Part shown: piece after piece, positions 54,773-63,191 of the stretch
Layout: every line of letters starts with the position of its first letter
How positions within the stretch are numbered: the stretch's first letter is position 1
Assembly: GCF_024054565.1 (NCBI RefSeq)
Contig: NZ_JAMXLR010000055.1
Location: 62,001 to 126,000 of the forward strand
Direction: 5' to 3'
DNA from: Aeoliella straminimaris
GTDB taxonomy: Bacteria; Planctomycetota; Planctomycetia; Pirellulales; Lacipirellulaceae
DNA: 64,000 nucleotides
Position numbers and translations under genes: made by a program
The notes under the pieces: model-generated
What the model was told of the DNA's origin: nothing
What the model saw: only the letters and a program-made list of their open reading frames with translations
The model's database searches: none

Positions 54773-57433
54773 ATGGCAAGTGAAGCAGTAGGCGGCTCGA
54801 ACCACAAACCTCGAACGCAGCAGTTGCCTGGTGAGATGCTCCTCGTGCAAGGCGTGAATAGCGCCGAGTTTGTCCGCTGTCTATTGGACGCCTACATCCG
54901 GGGCGTCCTTGTCAGTGTGGTTCCCCACGGATCGAAACCCTCCTTGCTCGGTATCAAGACGACAAACATCGTCACTCCAAATCACGACCACGGCTGGCAT
55001 GCCTTTGAATATGAACCCTCTGAAAGTACAGAGGCCGCCCATGTTGCCTTCACCTCGGGAACCACTGGTAGCCCCAAGGCGATTGTGCTATCGCATCTAG
55101 CACTCGCCGATGTCGTGCAGCGACTGAATGCTACCATGCAAATCGACTCGAGCATCCGCGAATACGTGGGTGTCCCGGTTCATCTGAGCTTTGGGTTCGG
55201 TCGGTGCCGCGCGGTAGCGGCGGTCGCCGGGAAGTGCTTTCTGCCAGAACATGGCTTCAACCCCCTCGAAGTCAGCGAAATGATCGAGCGGGGTGAGATT
55301 AACGCCATTTCTGCCGTCCCGACTCAATGGCGAATCCTATTGCAGAATCCCAGTATTCTGAAAGGACGGGGCGCCAGAATCCGCTGGATTGAAATCGGCA
55401 GCCAATACATGAGTCGGCAAGAGAAGGAGCAGGTCCGCGACTTGTTTCCTAATGCCAACATTGTGCAGCATTATGGTCTGACCGAAGCGTCGCGGACCAC
55501 ATTTCTAGAGATCCATCGTGTCGCGGGGCACGAACTCGAAAGTGTGGGGAAACCAGTCGGCCGCACGGAGGTTCGACTTTCCGAGGAGGGTCGAATCCAG
55601 ATTCGTGGACCTCATGTAGCATTAGGAGAAGTACGGGACGGCGAATTGGTTCCGTTGACGGACGAGAGTGGCTGGCTCACGACAAACGACCTGGGGAACC
55701 TGGTAGACGGCAACCTGTTCTTCACAGGTCGTGCAGACGACCTGATCAACTGTGGCGGCACCAAGATTGCCGCGGAACTATTTGAATCCGAGCTCCTGTC
55801 ACTGCTTCAGATTGATGGAGGCTTAGCCGTCGGGCCGGCGGCCGATCCGCTGCGTGGACAAGTGATTCTGATCGCGCTGGAGCCCAGCTTGGCCAGTAAG
55901 AGCGACCAAATCCGGCGGGCAGCTGCGAAACTCGGCGAACGATTCGGCCTCAATGCAGCAGCGACGATCCGCATCGACCCTTGCGACGAGCTTCCCCGAA
56001 CTGCGAGCGGAAAGATCAAACGAAATCAGCTGGAGCAGGCGGTGACCAACGATACTCGCCTGGCCCCAGCAGATGGCCATCGCCCAGGCACATCGATCGG
56101 ACCGCCGGACGAGGAAGCGGTTAATTCCAAGAATCAGCTTGTGACAGTCTGGCAGCAAGTCCTCGGCATGTCGGAGGTACCGCGAGACCGGAGTTTCTAC
56201 GAACTTGGCGGCGATTCGCTCACGGCTGTTGCCGCTATGCTACAGATGGAGAAGATGCGATTGCCGGCTTCGATCACGCGAAGGGTCTTTGAGGGAAAGA
56301 CTCTTCAGCAACTATTTGACGAAATCGACGGCGTTGATATAGGTGCAAGCGTCAGCCTCGAACCGATCGCGGTGAAGAGCAATGTGATTAACGCCACGCG
56401 CGGAGTACTCGTTCTGCTAGTGATTGCCGTTCATTGGCTGCCGGGAGTGTGGAGTCGGTTGCCCGACGCATTTGCTGACATGGACAGCTACCTTCGTCCA
56501 GTCTACAGAATGGGTACACCGGGCTTCGCACTGGTTTTTGGTCTGGGTCTAGGCTTCTTCCAGCTACCACTATTGCGCAATCATCCCAGACGGCTTCGAA
56601 CCGTGGTCAAGCGAAACGCGCTGATTCTCGCCGGTGGAATCACTTTGCTTGCTGTGGCCAAAGCCGGTGCAAATGGGTTGTCGCCGCTGCCGAACACTGA
56701 ACCCAGCATCGTTTCTTCCTTCTACTCGGTTTTGATTTATTACCTGTTTGCTATCGTCGCAACTCCGGCCCTACTTCGTCCAATTGTCAATTCGAGTGCT
56801 GTGGTTGCGACCTGCTTACTCTTTTCGATGATTTGCTTCGCGCTCGGTGCGTTCGCCAAAAGCGTAGTTACCAACGATCCCACGACGGGCGTGGTGGAAG
56901 TTGTGCGACTGATGCTAATCGCAAAATACAACATCTTCGATATGACAGGCATTGTAATGCTAGGGACAGCCATTGGAGCAGCCTACCGCCGGACGACAGA
57001 AACCGAGGGTTCAACTGGGTTGCCATTCTTTCGCCTTGGCCTGGCAACGACTGGTTTCGGGCTGTTGACCTGCCATGCAACGGACGGCATGGCGGCGTGG
57101 ATGAGCACCAGTGGAAAGGCTCCTTGGGCACTCATCACCTACACCGGCGTAGTGATGATATTGTGCAGCGTTTTTCAATGTACGTTTTCAGGGGTTCGGA
57201 TGGGAAGCATCCCAAGACGCGTCTGCGAACTGTTGGTAATCATCGGAATGCTTGCTCTTCCTGCCTTCGTGCTTCACGAATCCGTGATTCCTATAAAGGA
57301 TATCATCAGTGAATTGGGGATGCCGAGTATCGTTGCGTTAGCCATTCCTTTGACAGGCTTCTTTGCAATCCTAACCCTTCTGTATGTGAGACTGAACCGC
57401 GTCTATTTCGCGACGCTTAGCAGAGAGGATTAA
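54773..57433 (+). CDS. Adenylation-carrier-membrane acyltransferase fusion protein
   Basis: 886 residues in three parts. Residues about 20-425 are an ANL adenylation domain: FTSGTTGSPK (phosphate loop, 93-102), QHYGLTEAS (232-240), WLTTNDLG, FTGRADDLINCGG and LPRTASGKIK with the catalytic Lys at 414/416. Residues about 455-520 are a carrier domain with GGDSL, Ser482 being the phosphopantetheine site. From about 540 an acyltransferase_3/OpgC-like membrane domain begins (NATRGVLVLLVIAVHW: Arg543, His554) with about ten helices. It would activate an acyl or amino acid, load it and hand it to a membrane-side acceptor, presumably the glycan. The acyl substrate is unknown. It is longer than any single family. 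Confidence 0.85.
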   Translation: MASEAVGGSNHKPRTQQLPGEMLLVQGVNSAEFVRCLLDAYIRGVLVSVVPHGSKPSLLGIKTTNIVTPNHDHGWHAFEYEPSESTEAAHVAFTSGTTGSPKAIVLSHLALADVVQRLNATMQIDSSIREYVGVPVHLSFGFGRCRAVAAVAGKCFLPEHGFNPLEVSEMIERGEINAISAVPTQWRILLQNPSILKGRGARIRWIEIGSQYMSRQEKEQVRDLFPNANIVQHYGLTEASRTTFLEIHRVAGHELESVGKPVGRTEVRLSEEGRIQIRGPHVALGEVRDGELVPLTDESGWLTTNDLGNLVDGNLFFTGRADDLINCGGTKIAAELFESELLSLLQIDGGLAVGPAADPLRGQVILIALEPSLASKSDQIRRAAAKLGERFGLNAAATIRIDPCDELPRTASGKIKRNQLEQAVTNDTRLAPADGHRPGTSIGPPDEEAVNSKNQLVTVWQQVLGMSEVPRDRSFYELGGDSLTAVAAMLQMEKMRLPASITRRVFEGKTLQQLFDEIDGVDIGASVSLEPIAVKSNVINATRGVLVLLVIAVHWLPGVWSRLPDAFADMDSYLRPVYRMGTPGFALVFGLGLGFFQLPLLRNHPRRLRTVVKRNALILAGGITLLAVAKAGANGLSPLPNTEPSIVSSFYSVLIYYLFAIVATPALLRPIVNSSAVVATCLLFSMICFALGAFAKSVVTNDPTTGVVEVVRLMLIAKYNIFDMTGIVMLGTAIGAAYRRTTETEGSTGLPFFRLGLATTGFGLLTCHATDGMAAWMSTSGKAPWALITYTGVVMILCSVFQCTFSGVRMGSIPRRVCELLVIIGMLALPAFVLHESVIPIKDIISELGMPSIVALAIPLTGFFAILTLLYVRLNRVYFATLSRED

Positions 57434-57600
57434 ATTGAGCCTCTCAGTCAAGGCTCTTTACGGCATTTCGGCAGCGCACACGCGCAGTCCAGTAGTAGCG
57501 CCCGTCGGGTGCAGATGATCATTCTGGAGACCTTCGCTGCCGGACTAGCCGCTCCAAATTTCGTGTCAGCGCAGCTGCAACAATACCGCGGGATTGCGCA

Positions 57601-58467
57601 CTATTCAATGTGCACCTCTAGCATCCACTCATAAGCGGTCCCATTCAAGCACCCAACAACTTCGCTATAGTTGGTGAGGGATTGCGCTGGCGAGAACGGA
57701 TTGGTCTTCCGGTTTTTCACGGCAACTTCACAACAAGTAATGTCCAGAAACTCGCACACTTTCTGGTAGGCGGCATTCGCATTGCAGGACTCAATATCTT
57801 CTTCATAGTCAATTTGCAAGACGTTTTGCTCGGCAAGCAGCGTCGATATTTTCGCATAGGCATGATCGACTTCCTGCAAATACGCCATGAGTGTACGACC
57901 GGGTGCTGAACCGGTGGTGACGCAACCGCAGTCGATCGCGAATTGCTGGGCACGTGACTCGCCGTCTGGCGAAATATGCCAGTTTCCCCGGTTCTTGCTC
58001 GCGTAGTGCGAAATCAAGTGACGAAGTGTATTGCGTCTCTTGAGCACGATGTAGTGAGTAACACCGATCTTTTCGCAAGCGGCCAGAAACCTCTCCGTGG
58101 TCGTTCCCAGCACAGCCGAATACTGATCCTCTAGAAACTTGTACTCAAACCCGTAATATCGCGATCCAGAGATCACAAACTGCTCCTTCGTCCATCGCGC
58201 GTAGTCTAGGTCGGCAACCCTTTTGCCGTACAGCTGTTGAGCGATTCGATGGATCTTGCCATCCCAATACACCTCTGGATTCTGGTGCAGCATGTTTGCC
58301 AGAACCGTGCTCCCACACCGACCAATATGCAGCATCAGCACTACGCCACGTCGATTGCGTGAATTGGCATGACCCAACATCTGATCGTAGCGGCGTGTAA
58401 TTCGACGACCAATAGGATGAATTCGTCTGGGTACGAGTCCAGCCAGATAGCGGCGGATACGAGCCAT
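57601..58467 (-). CDS. Sulfotransferase-family protein (Stf0-like)
   Basis: 288 residues. VVLMLHIGRCGSTVLANMLHQNPEV is the phosphosulfate-type loop (R-C-G-S-T) and HYIVLKRRNTLRHLISHY the 3'-phosphate region. Second-half Trp/His residues are family-like. It starts five bases after the P-loop kinase-like gene on the same strand, so the pair is one operon. Fourth sulfotransferase of the region. Confidence 0.85.
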   Translation of the reverse strand: MARIRRYLAGLVPRRIHPIGRRITRRYDQMLGHANSRNRRGVVLMLHIGRCGSTVLANMLHQNPEVYWDGKIHRIAQQLYGKRVADLDYARWTKEQFVISGSRYYGFEYKFLEDQYSAVLGTTTERFLAACEKIGVTHYIVLKRRNTLRHLISHYASKNRGNWHISPDGESRAQQFAIDCGCVTTGSAPGRTLMAYLQEVDHAYAKISTLLAEQNVLQIDYEEDIESCNANAAYQKVCEFLDITCCEVAVKNRKTNPFSPAQSLTNYSEVVGCLNGTAYEWMLEVHIE

Positions 58468-58472
58468 GGCTG

Positions 58473-59351
58473 CTAATCCCTGATAGTCGTTGTTGGCAAC
58501 GGTACTTTGGCAGAAGTTCCAGTGCCCCCGGCAGTTGATACTGGTGCTGTCGCATTAACGCCATTAGCAGAACTCGCACCGGCACCGTTTGTGAATAGCG
58601 ACTCCTCGAATCGGAGCACTTGCCCAACTAGCGAGTCCATGTCGTCATTGGCATCGATCACTAGTGTGGGGATTCCCAGTTCGTCTGCTCTCTCCACAAT
58701 GCGATCGTAAGCGAAAGTGTCTGAATGGACTCGTTGGGAAAGTTCGTCATTGGATTCTTCATGTTGGAACACTCCCTTAGCAAGGCGTTGCGACCTGCGA
58801 TTGTGAAACCGTTCTAACACTATGTTTGGGTTACTCGCACGGAGGTATATAAAGCACTTGCCATTCCAGAGGGGTAAACTTGTTTGTTTGTTCAATTGCA
58901 GTACTTCCCGAGGAAAGTTCTTAAAAAGACCTTCTTCGAGCGCAAAGCCCCTTGGGAAGGTATGACACGACATATACATACTGGCGTAGACAGCAGTCAC
59001 ACTTTGGGAAACGGCAGTAATACTCTGCCATGGTTCCTGCTGCGAGTGGATGACCGTATCGAGCCTATTGAATAGAATGTCGCGATGTAAGCCCTCAATC
59101 TCGTCGGACTGCACACTAGTTAACACTAGATCCCTTAAGTGATACTGAAAAAACCAACGGCTCTTCAACTTCGCCAGCGAAAGACTGAAGAGAGTGCTCT
59201 TGCCTGCGCCCTTGGTGCCAATCATTTCAATCGCCCAACCTTTAGTCGATGTGGCAGGGTATTCTTGCAGGGTCTGAAGTGTGTAGTGAGCCCGCACCTC
59301 TAGCCCATTCCTCCGAATCGCCCGTTTGATTAGTTCTTTGAGGGACACCAT
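58473..59351 (-). CDS. P-loop NTPase, kinase-like, unknown substrate
   Basis: 292 residues from ATG 59351 (GTG 59378 possible). EMIGTKGAGKSTLFSLSLAKL is a Walker A loop (GTKGAGKS). FALEEGLFKNFP replaces the usual DEG-type acidic motif, and CFIYLRASNPNIVLERFHNRR looks like the base/sugar-binding lid region of small-molecule kinases. The N-terminus is basic and the last 40 residues are a low-complexity Ala/Thr/Gly tail. It may phosphorylate a sugar or support sulfate activation next to the sulfotransferase (inference). Confidence 0.7.
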   Translation of the reverse strand: MVSLKELIKRAIRRNGLEVRAHYTLQTLQEYPATSTKGWAIEMIGTKGAGKSTLFSLSLAKLKSRWFFQYHLRDLVLTSVQSDEIEGLHRDILFNRLDTVIHSQQEPWQSITAVSQSVTAVYASMYMSCHTFPRGFALEEGLFKNFPREVLQLNKQTSLPLWNGKCFIYLRASNPNIVLERFHNRRSQRLAKGVFQHEESNDELSQRVHSDTFAYDRIVERADELGIPTLVIDANDDMDSLVGQVLRFEESLFTNGAGASSANGVNATAPVSTAGGTGTSAKVPLPTTTIRD

Positions 59352-59754
59352 CGATCGACGAACGCAATCTGGAAACACGGGGAGAATGCAGGTTCAATTA
59401 CCTGAGTGGGCCACTTCGCAGCACTTAACGAAGGCTTAGCAATTAACCCAATCTTAATCAGAAATTTGCGCTTTTAAAAGAAGTTCGGGTTGTTTTTGAC
59501 CTTTTCAGCGCGGTTATGGAATCGATTCTGTAGAGCTGTCCGCAGCCTTGGATCGCTTGAAACCGTTGGCCTGCGATGACCTCGAGACCGACAATCTCCG
59601 TCTAGAGATCGTGCGAGCCGTCAGTAGAGATTAGTGGCTGGTTTAGCGTGCTGTTTGCCTTGGACCTGTGGCCGCGAAGCGAATTGGCCTGACCAAGCCG
59701 AGGAGTTGGCAACTGGGCGTGTCCCGACACATGACGGTCCAAGGTGTAAAGAAG
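59352..59754. other. Degraded intergenic DNA before the IS256 remnant
   Basis: About 400 AT-rich bases. It contains a short plus-strand coding-like stretch near 59530-59630 (LSAALDRLKPLACDD) cut by stops. No intact gene. Confidence 0.3.
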
Positions 59755-60232
59755 GAGCTATTGTCAATTGTTGTGTTCTGAAGCATGAGCTAGGCGGCGA
59801 TTTGTTCCTGCAGGGTTCCGCCTTGGAAGGACCGCCCTTCGAAAACGAGGGATAGCTTTTCGTGGCAGTTCAGTCGCCTCCATCGCTTCGCTGCCGATGG
59901 GCCAGCTTGAACATCATCGTCAAGCTGGCGCGTCGTGTACCACTGCCTCTCGTTCGACGGTGTCGTAGTCGGATTGTGGCGAACGTTGACTCAATGGGGC
60001 TGGTCTTCCGCAGGTGCCCCCAGTCTTCGGCCGGGAAGTCGTGGAACGACATCAGCACCTCGCGATCCTTCTCGAGGCAATTGCAGGCCGGGGAGCAACT
60101 CGCGTCAACCTGCCTTAAGCTTGGACATAACGTATTCCTTGTGACAGCGTTAAGCCGCTGACGTGGTGATGCACATCGGCAGAATGCGATCCCTTTTCAC
60201 TCATCAAAAAACACGACTTTCGACTATTGCTC
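59755..60232 (-). mobile_element. Internally deleted IS256-family element
   Basis: On the minus strand, about 60105 to 59935 reads SFHDFPAEDWGHLRKT, PIESTFATIRLRHRRTRGSG and MMFKLA, the C-terminal DDE part of IS256-family transposases. A frameshift then moves the tail (AAKRWRRLNCHEKLSL) to another frame, ending at the stop 59790-59792. Candidate terminal inverted repeats are at 59755-59775 and 60212-60232 (15 of 21 positions match when one is reverse complemented). The N-terminal two thirds of the transposase are missing, so the element cannot move. Confidence 0.72.
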
Positions 60233-60307
60233 ACCAGAACATCCTGCAGGAGAGAGGCATTGATCAGTTAAAAACTACCGAGTTTACGCGTCTCCTGTAG
60301 CACGCCA

Positions 60308-60895
60308 CTACACTTGGGACTTGGCAAAGATCCGACGCATGATGGTCGGGCGGGCGTCGCGAAGTAGCTGCCGTCGCTCATCCAGGTCGAAGTGCTCCAA
60401 CTCTGGGAACTCATACCGTTAAGCTTTCAGGATATCGTCGACACTCTCGTACACTTTACATTCGGGAGTGGATGACAATGCACTCAAGAGCTTCCTTGTC
60501 GTGTCAATTCTGACGAAGTCGTGACACTCTATCAAGAAATCATGTTGTTTTAGGCGTTCTGCAATTTGACTATCGACGAGCTAGATCTCATAACCTTCGC
60601 AATCACAGAAGATGAGAGCTCTATCTCCCAGATCAAGATTGAGCAACGTCGCCTTATTGCAAAAGCCACCCGTCTCGACATCTACCCCATTGAGTACTTC
60701 GAGCTCCGAGATTACCTCACTACACTTCTTTTCAAACTGGTCATATTCTTCTGCCGCACAATCACTATAATCCCTCGCCTAGCGTAGCTTCACAAAAAAC
60801 CTGCTGACATTGCCAAAGGTCTTATCTAAGCACCACCAGACCATTCTCACGTTCACCAGTAGGTGAAGCAGGTCCTTCATCACGTGGCTAGCCAT
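60308..60895 (-). pseudogene. FkbM-type methyltransferase pseudogene
   Basis: From ATG 60895 a minus-strand frame runs 196 codons to 60308 with in-frame stops at 60779-60781 and 60581-60583 and a further stop or frameshift near 60420. Between them the reading is clearly coding: GGFCNKATLLNLDL, ALIFCDCEGYE (the D-x-E-G-x-E SAM-dependent motif of FkbM-like enzymes), FLIECHDFVRIDTTRKLL, and YEFPELEHFDLDERRQLL with RPTIMRR at the end. The N-terminal SAM-binding part seems shortened. A once functional glycan O-methyltransferase is likely. Confidence 0.7.
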
Positions 60896-61236
60896 CTACC
60901 ACCTTCCCTCACGAGAAGTTCAAGTCGAACAAAAAACTACCCGTCACCTACACTCAGCTGCAGCGCTTGGTTATGTCGCGTCTGCTGTCAACACAATGTG
61001 CAAGCAGTATATCGGTCGGTGTCCCCTAGCTGGCAAGTTATAGGAGATATCGACGCCCGGGGCGTGTCAACCAGTCTCGGATCCATACCCGGGTGCAACA
61101 ATGATTTGGTCCACGGTGAATCCAATTCCGATAGCATGTGGCGCCGTCGAATTTGACCAACACGCAACTAGACTCCCTCGGCTTGGTGAGTTCGGCGTGA
61201 AAAAAGTGCATTTGCGGCGGTGATAATGCAGGACCG
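60896..61236. other. Degraded intergenic DNA upstream of the FkbM pseudogene
   Basis: About 340 bases of weakly coding-like sequence on the minus strand with many stops. It may hold the lost N-terminal part of the methyltransferase gene, but I could not recover a family match. Confidence 0.3.
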
Positions 61237-61785
61237 CTAGGTAGGCTTCGTCGTCTCCAAGTTGTGATTAATGTCTGCCCCCCGACAATCCCGGGGCGTC
61301 AGCAAGACTCGAGCTGGAACACCAACGGCAGTAGCACCGGCGGGAACATCACATAGGACCACGGCGTTGGCCCCGATCTTGACGTGATCTCCGATGGTGA
61401 TACCGCCAAGGATTTTTGCTCCGGCGCCAATGTCTACGTGCCCACCGATCTGAGGTGCACCAATGGAAGAACTCGATTTGCCGATGGTAACCTGTTGAAA
61501 AATGAGACAATTGGGGCCGATCTTGGCTGCAGGGTGGATGACGACACCATTGGGGTGGGGTAAGCGAAGGCCGCCCTCTATGTGCGAATTGAGAGGTATA
61601 TCCGCACCCGACACGGCACTCCAGAAAATGTGTCCAGCTACGTGAAACTTCCGTCGCCAGCGTGCCCAAAGACCATTCCCGGAGATGCTTTGGTAGCGAC
61701 GCACATGCAGCAGTAGTCTTCGTGCCGGATCCCAGAAATTTTGCGGCTGCTCTCGACTCCAGTCTGGATCGGTTGCTGAATTCAT
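61237..61785 (-). CDS. Hexapeptide-repeat acetyltransferase (serine O-acetyltransferase-like)
   Basis: 182 residues. The left-handed beta-helix hexapeptides are clear (VVIHPAAKIGPNCLIFQQVTIG, VDIGAGAKILGGITIGDHVKIGANAVV) and PHPNGVVIHPAA carries the catalytic His of serine-acetyltransferase-like enzymes. In this place it is more likely a sugar O-acetyltransferase of the glycan pathway. Start overlaps the stop of the membrane polymerase gene (ATGA at 61782-61785). Confidence 0.85.
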   Translation of the reverse strand: MNSATDPDWSREQPQNFWDPARRLLLHVRRYQSISGNGLWARWRRKFHVAGHIFWSAVSGADIPLNSHIEGGLRLPHPNGVVIHPAAKIGPNCLIFQQVTIGKSSSSIGAPQIGGHVDIGAGAKILGGITIGDHVKIGANAVVLCDVPAGATAVGVPARVLLTPRDCRGADINHNLETTKPT

Positions 61786-63191
61786 TTCGAGTGTCCAGGC
61801 GTGAGTTTGCGTTCGAGAAGTTCACTTTGAGTATGGTTGCCTCGTCCGAAATGAACACTCGGTTCACCGTCGGTTTTGGGCGGGTGAGCGAACGACTTGT
61901 TTACGACCGTCCCGAGTATCCCGCCCGCCATCACAAAGTACACAGGGTTGGGCATTGCGTTAGGCAAGCAGTCGATCGCGTACAGCAACACAGTGGTCGC
62001 CAATACGAGCGCAGGCGCTGTTCGCGGAAGACTCAAAACCCTGGCAGGCTGTTTCCATACCATTAGTCCGAGCGGTAGCAGCAAAAGTGCGAAATACGAG
62101 CACAGACCAAACAGTCCACGGGTCCCAAATTCAATAATCCACAACCCGTCTGTCACCGACTTGTCGTCCCCTTTTTCGCCATGGACTCGGTTTCTTCCCC
62201 ATCCACCCCAACCGAATAATGGTCGCTCTAAGGCCCTTTCCGCCAGGATATCCTCCATTTCGAATCGGAATTGCAGCGACCCCGCTCGCTCCTCACTTAT
62301 CCAACTGGCAGCTTGCACCGCTGGCTCCCAACCGTATTCGCCAGTTAGTCTCACGCCAATGTACACGGGAGGAATGAGCAGCAGAGCTATTAGGGCAATT
62401 TTGGAGCCCATCCATTTGGTCAATACGAGTACGGTCATGCCCATCAAGAGCAATAACACGGCCCCCGTCGAGCGCGTTAGTATCGCGACCCCCACGAGCC
62501 CTATTGCAGCGAACATCGGCCTGAGCCCCAGCAATTGAGGCAGTCGCTGGTTCCACCACAGCCAGAACGCCGTGAGCGCCGAGGTTACCATCCACATCGA
62601 TAGCTGAAGGCCATCCTTCATGAAGACGACGGGGCGCCAGCCACCAAATCGGACCAGATTCCTCCGGTTGCCAGGACGGTAGCCGTAGATATCCACATGA
62701 AGATGGGGGCTCATGCGCATCTCGTAGAGGCACAGCGGTAAGTACAGCAGGCCCCCGACCACAATCGCCACAGCAAGTGCGGAAAGGTCGTCGACGCTGC
62801 GGAAATACCCCCTGCCGAGCAAGTAGGGCATTCCAACGGAAATCACCTTACTTACAACACCCGAAACGCCGTCGTAGAGCCCTAAGTCGTTGGTCAGACT
62901 CGAAAGCATGGGAGCGATGCAAATGAGGATCACCGGGGCGTCGATCCAACGAAACCGGAGCCCCACGAATCGCGTCGGATCGAAAGCCAGCGTGGCAGCA
63001 AACACACCAAAGCAGGTGGCTGTCATCTTCGAATAGTCGGGGATGAGCGGCAATTGAAATTCGTGCACCGGCAGGAATAGCCAGCCTCCAATCAGCGCCG
63101 TCAACATCGCGCTGCGCGGCGGGAGCGCGGCGAACAGCATCAATATCGCCAACGGCCAGAGAAACAGCGCACCATCTGCTAATATCTGCAT
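61782..63191 (-). CDS. O-antigen ligase/polymerase-like membrane protein
   Basis: 469 residues with about ten to twelve hydrophobic helices and a large loop late in the protein (about 290-350) containing ERPLFGWGGWGRNRV, the typical Wzy/WaaL-family motif (R-x-L-x-G-x-G). It would polymerise or ligate glycan units on the periplasmic side. Overlaps the flanking genes on both sides by four bases or fewer, so it is co-translated with the acetyltransferase and the GT4. Confidence 0.82.
   Translation of the reverse strand: MQILADGALFLWPLAILMLFAALPPRSAMLTALIGGWLFLPVHEFQLPLIPDYSKMTATCFGVFAATLAFDPTRFVGLRFRWIDAPVILICIAPMLSSLTNDLGLYDGVSGVVSKVISVGMPYLLGRGYFRSVDDLSALAVAIVVGGLLYLPLCLYEMRMSPHLHVDIYGYRPGNRRNLVRFGGWRPVVFMKDGLQLSMWMVTSALTAFWLWWNQRLPQLLGLRPMFAAIGLVGVAILTRSTGAVLLLLMGMTVLVLTKWMGSKIALIALLLIPPVYIGVRLTGEYGWEPAVQAASWISEERAGSLQFRFEMEDILAERALERPLFGWGGWGRNRVHGEKGDDKSVTDGLWIIEFGTRGLFGLCSYFALLLLPLGLMVWKQPARVLSLPRTAPALVLATTVLLYAIDCLPNAMPNPVYFVMAGGILGTVVNKSFAHPPKTDGEPSVHFGRGNHTQSELLERKLTPGHSK

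Noticed and set aside
60566-60787. Plus-strand 73-codon frame
   Set aside because: The minus strand of the same DNA clearly encodes the FkbM pseudogene, so this frame is its shadow.
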